This document shows positions 62,201-64,000 of a stretch of 64,000 nucleotides of DNA, piece by piece. Source of the stretch: Serendipita indica DSM 11827. Lineage: Eukaryota > Basidiomycota > Agaricomycetes > Sebacinales > Serendipitaceae. A program made the position numbers and the translations under genes. The DNA is taken from the NCBI GenBank assembly GCA_910890315.1, contig CAJVGD010000042.1, forward strand, positions 620,001-684,000, written 5' to 3'. The notes beneath the pieces are model-generated. The model worked only from the letters and a program-made list of their open reading frames with translations, was not told the DNA's origin and searched no databases. Within the stretch, counting starts at the first letter, position 1. The number at the start of each line of letters is the position of its first letter.

Positions 62201-63538
62201 AATCCTAGTAGGGCGCCTATTGAGAATGGCTATAATGTGACGTCTAGTCGCCCAAAGCCTGCGCATTCTCAGTCCTATCATTTGCCTACGAGTCAGCGCG
62301 ATTCGGACAGGGAATCCGAGCCTAGGAAGCGTACCAATTCGACTGGTAGGTCTATTTAGATTCATGAGCCCTTGCTGACAATACATTAGCCGGCTCTGAT
62401 CAAAAGTCGAGCTCTCAGCGGGATGAACCCAGGCGCCGGACTAACTCTACGCGTTCGGGTGCGCCCTCCAGTAAGTACTGTGATAATTCCGAGTCATCTT
62501 GCTAATAATACAGGTTCTTCCGGTGCAAACGGCCCTGCGAAAAGCGACGCCTCGTCTTCCAAGCCGTCGATCCTAGAGGACAAGCCCATGAACGAGGAGA
62601 AGAAGAGGGCGGAGCCTGTACAGGAGAGCGGAGGCAAGCAGGTCATATCCGGCTTTGGTCAAACTTGGGAAGTTATCGAGGCCGTCATGATTCAGCCAAG
62701 TAGGAACGGCTCTCGACGACAACACAGCAGAGATATGAGTGGGGACAGTGTCAGCACGATTAGCCCTACGTCACCTCGACCGCTTTCCAATGGCATGTCC
62801 AGCCCACCACGCACATCATCGAGGCCCGGTTACAACGCGGCTGGCGAGCCCATTGGCTTAAAGTCCAAGTCGCCCAGTATCTCTTCAACGGCTCCTTCTC
62901 TCCCTCCGAAGCGAATGCCGTCGGTTCCTGTGAAGAACACTGCAAGATCGTCGCAACCTGTACGAGGACCGGAGAAGGAGCGATCAAAGACTATGGATGT
63001 CCAACCGTCTCAAAGTCGTTCAAAATCTCGCCCACGTGAGATGACTCCTTCTCCTCCCCTCAACCTCAACAAGCCTCAACCACCTCGACCGCCCCCGACA
63101 CCTGCCCAGCAACCAGCAATGCTCCCCAACGGTACCTACTCGAGCCCATCGTCTGGACGTCGCGACAGCCTACAGAAAGTGAGGCCGACGTCCGAGGTGG
63201 TCAATACCCCAGAACTCAGCGCTCAAGAGGCTTGGGAACATGATCGCATGACTGGACGTGGTCAGAGTGTCTATTCTCCAGACGGCATTGTCGCTCCCCC
63301 TACTTCATCATATAGGACGAGTGCAAACAGCTCGCTTTTACAAAGCGTAGCCTCTTCATCGGGAGGTGTGGGTGCAGGATCCGCCCACACATCGTTCGTC
63401 GTTCAACCGCCATTCCAGCCCCGGTCGGCTCCGCCAACGCAAACATATTATCCCAACCACTATCCGATCCCGAACCCCCTCCCCGCGCCGCCAGCTACTA
63501 TCCTACCCCCCAAATCCGCCGCACGCAATCGTATTTAG
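59260..63538 (+). CDS. Very long intrinsically disordered Ser/Pro-rich protein
   Basis: About 1,350 residues with almost no predicted fold. A charged N-terminal helix (SLEDFYREQEKKDLERKLSK plus a basic RRSLRQKRGR) precedes a stretch with conserved-looking motifs (WYAPEHEIRQTYEIHN, DHIDMLDPSDPWGMRWHHDG, YDVGDFT). The large second exon is Ser/Pro/Thr-rich with RRLSKRNSS and SYLGRLVKKFSIIRHSS, possible basophilic kinase or 14-3-3 sites, and a nine-residue SSREQL repeat. Introns at about 60058, 62350 and 62468. The start is ambiguous: the ATG at 59260 is in frame, but the ATG at 59241 (MAHNSIYGAQPFEEL) looks more protein-like and would need an intron or a one-base change. No function can be assigned; a cortical or signalling scaffold is a guess. 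Confidence 0.65.
61805..61939 (+). repeat. 27-bp tandem coding repeat (SSREQL type)
   Basis: Five successive nine-residue units: SSRERLQGG, SSREQLPSS, SSREQLQRA, PSKERLKSK, ASKDRVETS, in phase at 27 bp. Divergence increases toward the 3' end. They lie in the disordered protein. Confidence 0.75.
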
Positions 63539-64000
63539 ATCACGAGTTTTACCTCAAGCCAATTGGACGACTGTAGAACACGACACTCATAAACTTTGAT
63601 GCCGCAAACCGTCATATTTATCCTAAATCAATCCGTATTCTCCGTCTACTTTCTCATCCCAATATATCCCGCTGCCACTACCATCCCCATCTCATCGCAT
63701 CATGTTCTTTGTTCGAACTCGTCGTTTCTCAGCGGCATCTCACTCGTTGTTGCTCTACAGTACCCCCCTGCGTCTCATTCGCCGGCCTAATCCCCTGCGC
63801 ACTTAATGGCAGCTCGTTCATTCCCATCTCATGCGGTCTCAAATGCATGTCAAAAGGCGTTGCGAAAGCGCAACAACAATGGACTTTTACTAGATTCCTC
63901 GTTCCGGCACATGTATGCAGGTCTCCTACGAAATTTGATTCGGAGATTTGGCAAAGCTTCTACCAAAATGTGCTCATATCGAGATTGTTTTGAAAATGTT
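63539..64000 (+). other. 3' flank of the last gene
   Basis: About 460 bp after the final stop codon. T-rich with short frames only; no gene supported before the window ends. Confidence 0.4.

Overview
This is 64 kb of nuclear DNA from a filamentous fungus, most probably a basidiomycete (Agaricomycetes, perhaps Rhizoctonia/Ceratobasidium-like; lineage inferred, not tested). Genes are dense on both strands and cut by many introns of about 45-70 bases with GTRNGT donors and CAG/TAG acceptors. The proteins include fungal hallmarks: ERG2 sterol isomerase, a KRE6/SKN1 glucan-synthesis protein, an SKT5/CHS4 chitin synthase activator, a CBM1 secreted protein and fused ADE5,7. I see no prokaryotic genes, rRNA, tRNA, CRISPR, intact transposon or virus-like element.

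Layout. 0-6 kb: GMC oxidoreductase (-), dCMP deaminase (-) and a divergent amidohydrolase (+). 6-13 kb: a membrane protein with a four-helix tail, a C2H2 factor (-), and two gene-poor pockets, one holding interleaved inverted repeats. 13-20 kb: KRE6/SKN1-like GH16 protein (-) and a multi-pass protein with a long Ser/Thr-rich loop (-). 19.6-26.3 kb: C2H2 protein, HDHD2-type HAD phosphatase, glutathione S-transferase and F-box-like protein (all +), then a dienelactone hydrolase (-). 26.5-35 kb: AT-hook/Cys-cluster nuclear protein (+), an unrecognised helical protein (-), ERG2 (-) and WBP11-like splicing factor (+). 35-46 kb: UBA/coiled-coil protein (-), mL49 (+), PdxS/SNZ vitamin B6 synthase (+), PDK1/PKH kinase (+), BMT2 rRNA methyltransferase (+) and BUD21/UTP16 (-). 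46-64 kb: tricalbin/Mug190-like SMP-C2 protein (+), CBM1 protein (-), SKT5 (+), F-box protein (+), ADE5,7 (-) and a very long disordered protein (+).

The genes form no obvious pathway cluster; most are single housekeeping or cell-envelope genes. Neighbours are often divergent with as little as 85-110 bp between start codons, or convergent with 33-100 bp between stops. Several conserved genes show one-base reading-frame breaks at short homopolymers (clearest in PdxS, BMT2 and the SMP-C2 protein). I read this mainly as homopolymer undercalling in the assembly rather than gene death, so start, stop and exon limits there are approximate. Coordinates run from start codon to stop codon and include introns. 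Exon joins were read by eye.
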